Below, piece after piece: positions 37,019 to 51,000 of a DNA stretch of 64,000 nucleotides. The stretch lies in assembly GCF_958295425.1 (NCBI RefSeq), contig NC_081141.1, positions 12,821,500 to 12,885,499 on the forward strand, written 5' to 3'. Numbering within the stretch: position 1 is the first letter of the stretch; each line of letters starts with the position of its first letter. Both the position numbers and the translations under genes were made by a program. The notes under the pieces were generated by a model. The model was not told the DNA's origin, searched no databases, and saw nothing but the letters and a program-made list of their open reading frames with translations. The stretch comes from Solea solea (taxonomy: Eukaryota; Chordata; Actinopteri; Pleuronectiformes; Soleidae).

Positions 37019-39200
37019 CTCCGGCATGACCTAATCAGAAGCTCCTATTGGATTCCACCATCCAGGATTGGCTGGAGCAAAGCAGTGTCCTCCCCCTATA
37101 TAGGTGTCTGACACTGTGCTGCTCGTTATTCAAAAACCTCTCCTTGGTACAAGCAGAAGTTCCAACCCGCTCTTTTGCCAACTGCCTATGCAAGCCCTAG
37201 CTAAACCTTAGTCAATGGGCGCTTCATTCATGGGGGGGTTCGAGGACCACAGCTCACACTAGCCTGTTACCAAACAGTAGTACAAGCTGATAAATCAGCC
37301 TATTTAACCAAAAAGAATGGCAACACTCAGTTGTAGCAATACCATATCCCAGTAGAAATACTTCACAAATACTTCGATGTCTCTGGCTTAACACACGCCC
37401 AAGCTGCCTGAGCCCACAAAGAAGTGCTCACATTGTGGCTTGCTCTCCTTCAAAATGCTATGTCACCGTCTGGCTCATCAAACAAATCTGTTCAGCAGCA
37501 TCCCATTAATGGTGTCCACTGCAGAGACTCAGGAGCTGATGGAGTTCACTGAAGTTGAAGAGGGGCCGAGCTGGGGTGATAAACTTTACCTCCTTGACCC
37601 ATCGAGTTTGAGTCGGAGCTCCTCATGACTGATAAGTATGGCGATGATGACTCTTCACTGGCTGCGTCTCGCCAGGTTGCAAAACCCCAGGCTTGAAAGA
37701 TGGGTCAGGCGGACTCATTGTCCCCTACCATGTTGGATTTAGACCTGCACGACGTGTCCAAACGCACTCCAGCCAAACTGAATTTCCACTGGCAGGATTC
37801 CAGACTGAATCTGCAAAGTCCTGTTACGATGGAAAAAAGCTGCCCATGGTGAAGAGGACCAGTCAGCATCTCTTGTCAATATTCCTAGAACTATTGGAGG
37901 ATTTGTGGTATCTTGGCATAATGAAACCCTACAGAGAAGCATCCTGTGGCAGGCAGCTCTGTCCTGGATTGTGAGGGAATGGAGGAACATGGTTTCCATG
38001 GCATGCCCGGTGGTCGCTTTGCATCTCCAGCTGAAAACATCTGTCATCACCAGCCACTGCTCTCCCATCCATAGCTGACCACTTCTAATCCAGCCTGACA
38101 GAGATAACGGGCAGGCTAAATCTGAATTTCTTTGGTCAAAAGGGTGAAGAAATGTCACCCTGTTGGGGACCTTGTTTGCATCCCGATATCACCCCAGGGC
38201 CTCTTTGGTGAGGTCATCAGGGCTATGCAAAAGAGATGTAAGGAGAAGAAAAGAGAGGCCTTAAAGCTCTGCTTTGTGAAAAAGTGACCCTAATCACACC
38301 TCCAGCCCAACGCCAAACTTTCACCCAGGCAGCAGCATGACCCCTTCCCACCTTTGGAATCCCTAAGCTGCCCAAACTCTAAGCGGCTCCTCAGGCCCCA
38401 CTGAAGGCATCTACTTCAAAGGGCCTACGACATAAAAAGCCATTGGCCTGACCAACTACCCCAGCCCTCCTCTCTGAGTGTGAGGAGAAAAAAGCGGCAG
38501 GCCTGATAACATCCCAGGATGCAGTGACCATACCTTGTCAGACCATCTCTTTCATAGGTCTACACATAGACTCTGCTCAGACCAGAGTGAGACTGACAGG
38601 AGAGGGGGTAAAAACACTCTTGTGTCCTGGGAAAAGAATCACCTGGGCAAGACGGTCTCAAAGCAACGTCTCTCTCCTTGGATTGTTGACGTTATCACTT
38701 TGGCCTAGAGCTCTAAGGAGTTGCAGCCACTGTGTGCATATTCTGCGAGGGGTCTAACCACTTAATGGGCTCTTTTTAAAGGAAACTCTATCCAGGGGAT
38801 TTGTGTTGCGAGTTGGGCTTCCCCACACATCTTCTGCAGGTGTTACAGGCTGGATGTTACAGCCCCTTAGTGTGGTTATGGGACAGCTGGCCCTTTTGAT
38901 CTTCTGACCAGCAATCCGGGAGTCAGTATTTCTCAATATTAGACATGAAACGAATGCTATGAAAGACAACGTTACTAGGTTACTTGTGTAACACCGGTTC
39001 TCTGAGTGATTGTCTCACCAGGCCACCCTCTGAGGAAGAGGGAAGATTTTATTAATAACAAGCAGCGCAGTGTCAAACGCCTATACAGGGGGAGTCTCTC
39101 CATCCTCAGTGACACTGGCGTTTGCCAATCCTGTGGAATGGAATGCATGAGGCGTTCTTCAAAGTGAGACACTCATTCATGCTACGCAAGGGTTATGCAA
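37019..39200 (+). mobile_element. Decayed DIRS-like retrotransposon remnant
   Basis: The segment at 37089-37131 and the reverse complement of 39054-39096 share a diverged arm built around ctccccctataTAGG, gacactgtgctgct and gttatt, giving inverted terminal repeats. Inside, conceptual peptides include LDLHDVSKRTPAKLNFHWQ and, at about 38545, ISFIGLHIDSAQTRVRL. The latter resembles the FLG-x-x-x-DS core of DIRS reverse transcriptases. Reading frames are broken by stops and shifts throughout. No intact reverse transcriptase or tyrosine recombinase remains. Boundaries are approximate. Confidence 0.65.
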
Positions 39201-39595
39201 GTAATCTAAAATTTCTTACTTCGATCTTTTCTATTTGGATGTTTTTAAGAGGAAAATAGCTGTGTACGTGTGTGTGACTGCGGAGAAAGAAAAACAGTCA
39301 AAACTGGATGGCAGTGTTACACTTATTATATCCATAGTTTTCATTATAAAACACATAAACAGCATTACTCCCAGACAACAACATGAACTGACATTCAGTA
39401 TTAGCTGCACCCCAGCATACGTATATAATTAAAAATGTCAGCAAAAATATAATGTAAAGAAGTTAATGCTTGAAAACTGTTTCATATTTTAGATTTCAAG
39501 GGTATAATGCATATGCAACAGTGCTATTCTGAGGCTGAGTAGCATATTTGTGGCTGTGATTTTGCTGGCAGGTGTGAAAAAGTGAAATAATATGA

Positions 39596-39803
39596 GAAAG
39601 AGAGTGGTGGTGGTGGGTGAGGAGGAAAGAGAGAGGTTGAGAGGTAGAGAGCGAGCGAGAGAAATAGAGAGACAGACAACATATGCATGGTGCAACAAGC
39701 TGTGATGAATGAAGCTAATAGGAGAAGAAGGGAGCAGAAGAACAAAAATTGAATGAGATAAAGATCAACCAAGAGATGTGAGGAGGAGAGAGAGAGGGAG
39801 AGG

Positions 39804-39840
<37 letters not shown>
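39596..39840. repeat. GA-rich microsatellite region
   Basis: Purine-rich sequence culminates in an uninterrupted GA repeat at about 39808-39838. Arg-Glu and Ser-Leu open frames across it are artefacts of simple sequence. Confidence 0.9.
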
Positions 39841-39841
<1 letters not shown>

Positions 39842-41800
39842 CAGTGACAGAGAGAGGCGGAGACAGTACTGTGTGCACAGACAGAGACAGGAGGGGAATT
39901 AGTTTGCTGCAAGGCGACTCAGTGAACGCTGTGACCAAGACGGAGAGGAGTACAGGAAATAAAGGGAAAGTGACAGAGAGTGACACGCCCATCACCATAA
40001 ACGCAAAGGAGAACCATGCAAATATTTTTCCTTTTTTCCATTCATGTTTGACCCACAAATTTTCCTGTTGAATTATGGATCAGAGTGGATCACACGACTA
40101 CAAGAGAGGTTGATTACTTGTCGCAGCTCGTTACTACAAAGTCTTGTGTCGTACATGTCTTTAAAAATGATGTAAAGTGGTACAATCAGTCTGTTTACAT
40201 TCACAGGGGATTTTAGACACTCTGTTTATGTGGATGCTTGGATTGTCAAACTTTGCGCTCATTTTTCTTTCACCACCTCGGCTCATCATCTATTTGGGAG
40301 AGGTAGGTCATCATTTTTCACTTGTGGAGGAATTAGAGAGTGCATGACAAGAATCTCTGAGGTTATTTCCTTTTCATCATGTTAAAGTAAACTGCTTTAA
40401 GGAATCTCTACAGATAATCAGCCATGTTTATTATTCTCTAAGTGAATAACTTGGGTCTTTATTGTCCTGATATGAGCTTCAAACGCTGCTGATGAACCTT
40501 TTATGTTCAGGGAGTCAGATCTAACAGTCATCTAAAGTGTTGGAGTAAGTGCTGGAAATAAAAGCACATTTCCTCTGCTCTCCCACATTGCAGTTGTGTC
40601 AGATATTCTATTTTTAACTGAAGCTTCTGAAACAAAAAAAAACAATTAATCATGCTCATTTTTTTTCTTTTTGTGAAAGATTTGTGCGACTTTTATCACG
40701 TATCTGCCTCTTTGTTACCCAGCCCTGCCAATTTGACTCGCATATACATTTGCAGACAGTATTTATTTAGAAAATAAAATATCTTATCCACTGTTCTCTG
40801 CAGTGTCAGTAAACCAACATTGTGTGTGGGTACATTAGTCGTGATCTTGACTCGTGTCGTGTGAACGCGTCAACGTTTCTGAGCTCCTGAGCTTTTTCAG
40901 AAGCTCCAGTCTGCCGCTTCAAACTTATGTCTGAAAGAGGCATCATTATGGTTTTCAAACCTGCAGATCATGATCATGAAGTCATGAGACTGTGTAAATA
41001 AATGTTTTATATTTGATGAAAGAAGTTAAATCATTCTTTCAATCTTTTTGGGTGCTGAACAGGTTTGTGAGCATTTTTCAATAAGAAAACAAAAGTAAGG
41101 AAAAATGCAACAAGGAGAGAATGAATAATGACCTGTCTGTCCTTAAATGTCCACATCAGGCAATCAAGCTGCTGGGCTTCCAGTAAGTGATTAAATGGCT
41201 TGCAGCAACAGAAGGGGTGGTCGTTTCAGTCATATTCATGAGCTTGTACCTGAAAGGTTCCATTTTAGTTGCCTTACTGGGGCATTTTAACCAAATTATT
41301 GCTTCAGGTTTGAAGAATGTGAGAAACAAGATGAAGAGCAAGAAGAAAACATGCCCCAAAGCAACCTTTCCCTGGATTGACATCAGCAGTGACTGATCCA
41401 AAATTGTTCAGGTGTCTCTTAATCCTCTCTAAATATAGTATGATTAGATTCGACTAAATTGAATACATTTGTCAAAGGGTCAGGTGATTTGGATAATCAT
41501 GGCAGCCAAAGTCTGAGTCTACCGACTCTGATGTTAATTATTCATGCTCATGACATAGATATGAATGAGTTTAATAAATATGAACACGAGTGACCAAAAA
41601 GGGCTCATTTTGATATTGTACTTTAGTCACAGTCAGTTTTATTCAAAGGCAAAGCTTTGGTTATGTCTGCAGTACACTTAATATATCCAATTATATATCC
41701 GATTTATTGGCATAGCTTGACATTTTCATTATGCTTTTTTGAATGCGTTAAAAACTGAATGTGTGTAACTTTTTACTTATTAAGCCAAGCAGCTCCACAG

Positions 41801-41842
41801 CTCTCTCTCTCTCTCCCTCTCGCTCTCTCTCTCTCTCTCTCT
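41801..41842. repeat. (TC)n microsatellite
   Basis: CT-repeat tract with two single interruptions. Confidence 0.9.
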
Positions 41843-43264
41843 TATTTCTCAGTATAACAGTGTTAAGGTCTTTTGTTGCCGACCAACATTCCCACACTAC
41901 ACATTCATTTTATGCAAAGACATGGAGGCAACAGCAGCATTAAACTAGTAAAGTGTGATGGCTGCAAACAGGTTGGAGTGTGACAGAGAAGTGAATACTA
42001 CTGCTCAAAAAGGTTTGACAGGATAAAGACTTGTCACGGCTGAAAGTATACAAATAATGTTACTTTATACCTGTTCATGAAGACCAAGCACCAGAAGTTA
42101 CTCTTGTAATCGGAATATTGATTAACATAACAGTTGAATTTGTCATGAAGAACTCTCTCAGGCCTCCACAGTTATAATTTTACACAGGCTCATATTTTCA
42201 CCCTTGTAAAATTCGCTGTGGAAATTGGATTTGTGTACCTTGCTTCATCCACCTGTTCAGTTATTTTCACAACTTATAAGTTAAAAGAAATAAACATTAT
42301 TGTCTGGCTTCTAAGACCCTCTGGGTCCAGACCTCCTTTGTCTGACAGATGATAAAAAGGCTCTCCAGCTCAGTTCTCTGTAACCACCATGCACGGTGAG
42401 AGGCTGAGGTGATGGAAAGCCACAATGATTTAGATTCTGTCAGTAGTAACGTGGGAACTGTCGGCCAGGTCGAGGGTTGTGGCGGTGAATTTACAGGCAT
42501 TCATACAGCGGACACTTTGACAGTTATATATGCATATTAGTGTACACTTCAATGTTACTATGAAACTTGAGAAACCATCTAATTTGACTTAATCTTGAAG
42601 TCTGTAGTTTGAAGCTGGTTTTAGGTTCACTTTGGTTTTCCATTAGAGGAAAGACAATCAAATCCATCTTTGATTGATTACTATGGGAAATCTGGTAGCT
42701 TTTGTGTAAATCCACTTATTCCTCAACTTACTTGCACTTCAAGTCTTCCCTCAAAAACCTCAGCTGAACTGTCCTGAGTTAATATCTTTTTTGAGAATAC
42801 TGTTTATACATACACATTGAGGCAGGTAGGGAAGTTGTGTCGGTGATTCAAAAGAGAGATCTGGTCAGCCAGGACAAACACATCAAAAAGGGCAAACAAG
42901 AACAGATAAAAATAAGTTTTAATGTTTAAACTGAAAGTGAAATATACTGCAGTCTGTATGCAGGAGAGCTGAAAAACTGATTGGCAACAGGTAGATATAG
43001 AGGTAAGGGCAAACAGTGGGGTAAATGTAATGCACCACACACACATTTGTAAAACAATCACACTCAGGCATTAAAAAACAGGTGTTCTCTTCTTCATTAA
43101 CCTAATGAATCGCTTAATGAAACATACATTTCGGTTTCTTATGTGTTCTAAGGATGTATTTTGGCTATATCGTATATATGTCCTCAAAATACTATTTTTT
43201 ACCCTTTTTGACCCTGTGGGGACATTTTGTCTGGTCCTCCACTTTAACATGCTTTTTCAGGGTT

Positions 43265-43760
43265 AAGCCCCTTTTCCACTAGCACGGCATGCCTCGCCTC
43301 AGCATGGTACGGTTATTTTGCGTTTCCATTCAAGTACCTGCTACTTTTTATAAGACCGGCTCTGGCGAGGTTCCAAGCCAGCTGAGCCGATACTATGCGT
43401 GTTGTAAATGTATTTTTGTCAAACTAAAATGATTTGTTTATTTAGCGACGGCACTGCTGAAAGCGGCGATCGCAACCAGCGAGCCGCATCACAAACCCTG
43501 CCACTGTATTTCAGTCCAGTGACTTTGTCAGATGGAGAGGAGGAAAAACTGAACACATTTTTAATTAACTGATTGTTATGATTCAGTACACTGAAAACAA
43601 CTGCTTACCAGGTCCCTAGTTTGTGTGTGTCGCGTGTAAAACGAAGCCACAGCAGTTTCATGTAGCCATGCTATGATGACTCCGCCCACGGTGAGGAGGT
43701 ATCGTAATGGAAAACCAACCAAACCACTTAGAGCCGAGGCGAGCTGGAAACACGGCATAA
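43265..43760. mobile_element. Non-autonomous DNA transposon with long degenerate inverted repeats
   Basis: The left end (ccttttccactagcacggca, then gcctcgcctcag and gcgtttccattcaagtacct) is matched in inverse at the right end (gaggtatcgtaatggaaaac, then gccgaggcgagctggaaaca). The roughly 500-bp GC-richer block stands out from the AT-rich intron. No transposase frame is visible. Superfamily not assigned. Confidence 0.6.
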
Positions 43761-44576
43761 GTGTCCTCACTGAGATGTAAAAACAAGTTTGTGTATGTTT
43801 AGTCCAGACTTAACAAGTGATGAATGGGTTGAATGCCCTGAAGCAGATACAGAATAGGAACAGAAACATCAAGGGTCAGTGTGTACAGTACTACCTTAAC
43901 ATTAAATGAGTTCAGGGACAGAGGGACGGCTCTGTTTCCTTTTGGAAAGGAGGCAATGAGGAGAAGAATCAAGACAGCAGGGAATAAGATATGGCAGCAC
44001 GAAACCACCTTTATATCTGAGGTGTGGCTTTCTATTGATACTACTTTAAAGGACCATCTGTCTAGTATCCAGGCAACAGTCAGAGCAACTTCACATGTTC
44101 TGTTACCTGGAACGGTTCATGAAAAACAAGGGGAATGTAACATGGTTTAAGAGACACATGTATGCATTTATCTGTAGATATATTAATACAAGTATACACT
44201 ATTTTAATACAACCTTACAGGAATAGCCCAATTATAAGGTAGATCTCAAATATAAAAGTTGTTTGACACCAAGGAGATTCAAATTATTTTCCGAGAAATT
44301 GACAAATATGTCTTGAAATTTTGTTGTAATTGTAAACGTTGTAATTCGTGATAAAGGTATAGTGTGTAAAATTGAGCAACATTTATTTATTGAAGTTGCA
44401 TCTTGCAGCTGAATATTCCTACACCTCAGTCTTTCCTTCTAAGTGTGTAGAAGAACCTACGTAGCCTTCGGTTGGCATCAAAACTCACTTTAAAAGCTAA
44501 CTTTTAGTTTGTTCATTGTGGGCTATTGTAAAAATCTTTGTGGTCCAAAATTGCAGCTTTAATATAATTGATCTGG

Positions 44577-44600
44577 CTCCTGATATCTAGATATCAGGAG
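44577..44600. repeat. Perfect 24-bp palindrome beside TA repeat
   Basis: ctcctgatatct followed directly by its exact reverse complement, immediately before the TA array at 44601. Confidence 0.9.
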
Positions 44601-44601
44601 A

Positions 44602-44673
<72 letters not shown>

Positions 44674-44680
44674 TATGTAA
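44601..44680. repeat. (TA)n microsatellite
   Basis: About 65 bp of nearly pure TA followed by a short CA/TA tail. Confidence 0.92.
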
Positions 44681-46167
44681 GTTATATACTGTAGATGGAC
44701 TTATATGTTAGTCCATACACTCACATCAAAACATTAAACAGTGACTTTAGTGGCAAAAACCCTTACATGTACATCAAGCATGTTTTCGCTTTAGATTAGG
44801 CAACCAAATCGACTTGGGAAATGATTTGAAAATGAGCCCTTATCCAAATTGAAGCAGAGCTTTCCCTATACAATGTTTTTCGATCTTAAAGGTTTTTCCA
44901 TGAGCACAGCATTGTTTCAAGAAATGTCTTCATACAAATGAAGCCTCCAAAACACTCCAAACACTTTAGTACATATGCCAGTGATAGTTGTCGTGTAAAT
45001 AAAAAGCCGATACGATGCAATACATTTGCTGATTCTCCTGAAACTCATCTTCATCGGTACAATTGTTTGACCAAAAAACAGATTGATTTTTTATCTGAGC
45101 TGTCAGTTATATGATTTGTAAACTCTAACAGGTTTCATATTGGAATTAAAGCTACCTCTCACTATGCAAAGTATGCCATGTTCCTTTGTTATACATACTC
45201 TAAATAGTCGATAGCCTTTATAATCTCTCTCCAAAACCCTCTGTGCCTCATCATGAGGAACCGTATTAATGTATTTTTGTCAAACAAAATTTGTGATGTT
45301 ACCCTTTTTTGAAATAGAAGAAGGGGGGGAAAGCTGCAGAAATTGCTGCGTTTAGTTCCCCCAATTCCACTGTCAAAAAAAACAACAAATGCTTACTGCT
45401 GTTATTATTCCGTGGACAATTTCAGTTTGACTCTGATTATTGTAATTGTGTTGTTGTACTACGCATATAGTGTCTACTTGGCTCAGCGCCCGCAGCTCCA
45501 TTTCACTAGCAGAAAAAGATAACAAAGAGCAAAAAGACAATGCCATGTGAAACAGGTTTTAAACATTGACCTGGCAGCAGTGAATCACCAGGCAGCATCC
45601 TCCACAACCTTCAATTTATCATAACCAGCGAAAGGAAAAAGCTCTCTGTTCAGAACAGGGTTTTTATCCTGAATTGGCAGGGGCAACAAGTGGCATCATT
45701 GTTTGGCATCTCTGAAATGGCTGAGAGATAGCTAAATCAATTAGCCTCAGGAGGCCAGGCATTGTCATTCACATCAGGTTACTGATGGAGCGTGGCCAGC
45801 AAAGGTTCATGGAGCAGATGCTCACTCATGGAAACAGCAAGGAAAAGATTCAACGAAAGAGGAAAGAGGGAGCTGGTCCAGCTCAGAAAAGTGATTTTAC
45901 CTCCTGCCTTTTAACAACCCACCCTCCCTCTCTGTCTGTTAGAAGCTGAATGAGGTTTGCTCCTCCTGGCTGCTTTAATAGCTCCGCTTAAGAGCCCATC
46001 AGAGCCTTCAAGTGCAAACACTTTACCTTTTATAGCAATTTGTTTATGCTGCAAACTGAATTTCCTTCTACTACCACTAGCCGGGTAGTGACCTGTGTTC
46101 GTGCGTAACTGTCCATGTGCGATTAATGGAAAGGACGGCCGCTCATGTCTTTCTGCAAATGATACAC

Positions 46168-46173
<6 letters not shown>

Positions 46174-46206
<33 letters not shown>
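46174..46206. repeat. (GT)n-(GA)n microsatellite
   Basis: Short GT tract followed by about 13 GA units. Confidence 0.9.
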
Positions 46207-47885
46207 TCACTTGTATACATGGAGGAGGGTAGTGAGTCTTTAAAAAATGACTGATGCATTTGGATGGAGGTGGAGTGGTAAATGATAATTCAATTAGAGT
46301 GTGCTGCAGAATTAGACTAATGCAGTTAGTGCAGGGCCAGTTGTCCCACTCAGCCATGACTCAGCCCCACAGGTGGGAGTGTACATGTGTGCACGTATGT
46401 GTTCTCAGATCCCACTCAGAATGCATCACAGCAGCTTTACTTGCAATATCATGTCAAGATTGGACGGAAAACAAAGATGCATTGATCTTAACATTACATT
46501 ACATACAAAAGCACATCAAAGTTCCGTTCAGTGTAATTGTCCTAAATTTAGGATGGACTGACTGAGCACTTAAGTCTAATGTTGTGGAACTAAATGTTTA
46601 AATGCTCAGTTTCATCATAATGTGATATGATATCAGTTCTTGGAACAACTTGATGATATTTACAGATCAGTAAGGTTTTGTTGGCAATGCTTAGACAATT
46701 GTATGTGAGTTCATTTTTCTCTCAAACAGAAGGATCTGTAAAGAACACTGAAGTATAGCAATGTTTCGCTAATGTCCCCAACCAAAGAATGGCTATAGTG
46801 GTGTTACAATATGTTGTAGAACTATAACAAGTTCCATGACCCCAACAGTAATTTTTTTAAAGTTAAAAGATAAAAACCACACATTTTTTCTCATTCTTTT
46901 TTCTTTTTTTCTTTTTTTTCTACATTGATTTCCCTTTACTTGTTATTTGTCATGTAAACGTGTTGCAGTCATAGGGATTTCAGTAATGGTAACATTATCA
47001 GATTCACTTTATGGCCCTAAAAATGTTTGATAAATTGTGCATTGGCTTTTACAGCTATTATTAATACTTTTTCAGCACCTTCAGCACACCTTCCTGTTGC
47101 ACTGTGTTTAAAGCTTTAGTTTGACTTATTTTTGCTGGCCATACTGTGGATAGCATTATTGATCACTGCAAAAACCATGTCAACCTTTAAGCCAGATCAG
47201 TTAAGAACCATTTTGCCTTCATTATAAGGACAAGAAGAAAGGTAAATCTATATCAAATCATGAACGAGAAACACATGGTCTTACCACTATCTTTCTTCAC
47301 TTAATTTATAAAACGACCTATGTTGTTGTATTCTATTTTTTTCAAACTGCTATTGTCACTCTTGTGATTCTTGGCTCTTTCTCTTTCTTTCTGTCTCTCC
47401 TTCTGAACCAGCTGCCCACTATTCTTCCAGCTGTCATTCTTTTCTTCAAGATTCGCGTCCTCACATAATAGTGGTATTTATTTCTGTCAGGCAGTCTTTG
47501 TCGCAGACAGAATAGCATGCTCATTACACGCACATTTACAAGATGTTTGTGAGCATGAGCTTCTTGCATGGAGACACATATGAATCCTCGCTGTAGTTAA
47601 GTACTTTACTGGGTCTGCTGCGTATTTGTCTCGTCTCTGTAGATAAGTGGCTTCTATTAACATTTCTCTAAGACATTTCCAGCTCAGCAAGAAGACAGTC
47701 TAACATTACAACCTGATCCTTCTCTTATCTTGTTTTCAAAATCGGCGATGTTCACAATTCGTAAAAGGGGAAAAAAAATCTCAGAGGAGATAAATGCTGT
47801 ATATATGATAATAGGATTTAAAGTGTGTTAGAATCTCCTAATAAAATATAATATGAGAAAGTACCACCAATATTGTACACTTTTG

Positions 47886-48042
<157 letters not shown>

Positions 48043-51000
48043 GGCATTTCATTCATGTATGGCAGATCAGGTCTCTCAGCAGAACCCATGTTGCTGCCTC
48101 AAACTGTGGACTCTTTTCTGTCAAATTATGTTGTTGTTTGTTGTAAAGCTGAGAGACAAGAGGAATTATAACCAGTAAACACAGTTACCTCCATCTAGGA
48201 AGTAAAGAATGGATTACCATGACATTTACTGGGGATGTAGGTTATGGCCCAAGGAAGAAATGATTAGATTTTGGTGGTGATCATAGACTCTGTTTAAAAA
48301 AAAAAAAGGCATAGTCATTTGGTTTGCCAAACAAATCATGAAGTAAGGATATACTGAATTACTACTTTCTTGTTGTAGATTACTAGTTTCTTTTTCAACA
48401 AATATTCACCTTGTACGTGAGGGGATTGTATTGACACTGGGAGTCTGAGTGACGTTGGCAGAGGTTTGTGCTTTTAGTTCTATTTCTCATTTGGTTATTT
48501 TTCTGTCATGGAAATGGCTGCTTCTGATTTAAATAATAAATATGGTGAATGTGATTTGTTCGCCTAGTTGCAGGAGAGCAATTAAACTGCTGATCAATAA
48601 CCTCGCAGCCTCTGAAAAGGAAACTGTACCACGATGGGTTTACCAATACAAACTCTGTCCAAATATTGACAGAACGTACACGTGCCATGATTCAATTCAT
48701 CAGTTTACCATTCTACGCGTCAAATATGTGAGTGTAGATTAGATAAACAGAATCAATGGTACAATAGATTATAATGGTAAAAGTGTGATCAACAGTAACA
48801 TTGTTCAAATAATTGCTTTCACACAATGTAACAGCAGAGATGAACCATTTCTGTTAGATCTCCACTAAATGCAGAAAGTCATGTACAATTCATGGACTGT
48901 GTTTTTGTGCAGGTTCTAAAATTTGAGGAGATTGTTGCAAAATTGTGGCTCTGTATTGTTGAAATGCACTGGGTGTTTTATTAGAAGGCTGTGTGAGTGT
49001 TGTTTCTGTGGTTTTTCTTATGGTAGAGCAAAGTATTTATCTGCTTAGAAAAGCCAAGCAAAAGAAAATTGTCACTTTACCTCACAAGGAATACAACAGC
49101 TTAATTATTTGTTGACAAAACAAAGTGAAAATGAACTACATTCCTGCCTCGTGAACTGTTGCAGCTCCTAGAATAATGACAGCCCTGTACCATAAAGGTG
49201 GAATTAGCATGACATTCATATTTTAGAGAAACATTTTGGGCAACAAGAAACTTTAATCATCTTGTGTTTTACACCTGTTACATGACAGAGCTTTAAATAT
49301 TTGTTTGTTCAGACAGGTATGCTCTGTTTTGTCCCCAAAAAAATACATTTATGCAAAATCAATGGAGATTTTAGTCATTAGGAGTATAACCATCACTGAG
49401 TAACTACAGTCACCGACAGGAGACAGAAGGCTACAGGTCTTGGGAACAGAATGCGTGACTTGTTATTTAGTTTTTATATCACATCAAATTTACTGTCACA
49501 AGCTCAAAATCATAAACTTGCCTTTGGAAGTCAGAAGGTAATAATACATTCACCCTTGAATAGAGATTCTCTATATTAAATTCTGAAGAGAAAGTGCATT
49601 TTCAATGTACAGTCATTGGATTTTGGCATCATATATGATATATTATGTAAAACATCTATCCATCATTTTCCATACAGCTTATTCCTTTTGAGTCATGGGG
49701 GGTAAAGGAAGCTAATTTCAGCAGAGACAGGGTCACCACGGCCTACATATAATGCACTTCTTTCAAAGTCTGTTTTGTTGTTGATGTAAATCTTTCACAA
49801 ACTGTGAAGACATACAGGAGACGCAGAAGTTGGCCAAATTCCGTTCCTCTTCCAGGAAACCATAATGACATTGATTGATTGTAAAACACTTAAAAAAAAC
49901 AAGGAGTAATTTGCCTTGAGCATTATAATTTTGAATGTCACCATTCCACTAACTTATGGACAGAGTTGTCAAAACAAGTTGATGTTCCGTTCTTCCATGT
50001 TTATTTGCAGTGACACAAATGTAAGCTGCAGTGTTATTCACCAGAGAGGAAGATGTAAATCTCCAAAGTAATTCTTGTCATTTCTCTGGCAGTGACACAG
50101 ACACTCAGAAAATGTCCCTTTTTGGCTCGAGTTTCCCCTTTGGGTCATATCCAATGTGAAATGACACTGAGAGAGTAAGAAAGCAAGTGAGTGTTGCCAA
50201 CAAGTGGACATAAATTATGAGTATGATAAAGAGGAGGAGGAGAAGAAGAAGCAGGAAATGGAGCAAGATGAAAAAACAACGCAAATAGTATGAATGAGCT
50301 TGCTTAGGTAATGTCATGCAAATGATACAGTAGGTTTTGCTAATAAGGGCTTTGAGAATGAATGGGCTGCACAGTGAAACGCAACAGCCATCAAATTTAT
50401 AGAAGGCCTGGAGTCTTGACATGGTTAAGATGTCCTTGCACCTGCCCAGAGCTTCCTCCCATTCTCCCTGCAGCTCACTAATCAGTGGGGGTGCAAGGAG
50501 ATGATGGTGCCTCCTAACCTGCCATCAGCCAGCTGCTCTCCATCAGGCTCACAGGAAGAATAGCATGGAGAAGCCATGGTGTTGCAACAAGCATCACTAA
50601 GTATGTGTGGGTGTGGTTTGGTTGGATTTTATTGACAGAATGCAATTTGAATGTCTTATATTTGCACTTTGCAACAACCCCTATCTGCCATACTGTTCCA
50701 AAATGTACCTACAGGAGAATCTGAAAGTGTGTTTGGGTCATTGAGTTTCTACAACGCATGAGCCCTATCTATAAAACAAATTTAAATCATCTCGGGGAAT
50801 CCTAGTTAATTGCTATTTTTTACAGGCACCTACCATTGACCATGAAAAAAAAACAAAAATATGTTATTACATTTTTTCTAAACATTGTACTACCAGACCT
50901 TTATACCTCAGCACATAAACATAGTAACAGTATGATTGGAGCATTGAAACATCTGGCGTCATCAACACATCTCCAACACAGCCACACTCACTTGAAGACA

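Noticed and set aside
37693..38757. Small open frames at 37.7-38.8 kb as host genes
   Set aside because: They lie between DIRS-like inverted repeats, are broken and read as retroelement debris.
39489..40071. Arg-Glu- and Ser-Leu-rich open frames at 39.5-40.1 kb
   Set aside because: Simple GA-repeat translation on both strands, with no splice or homology support.
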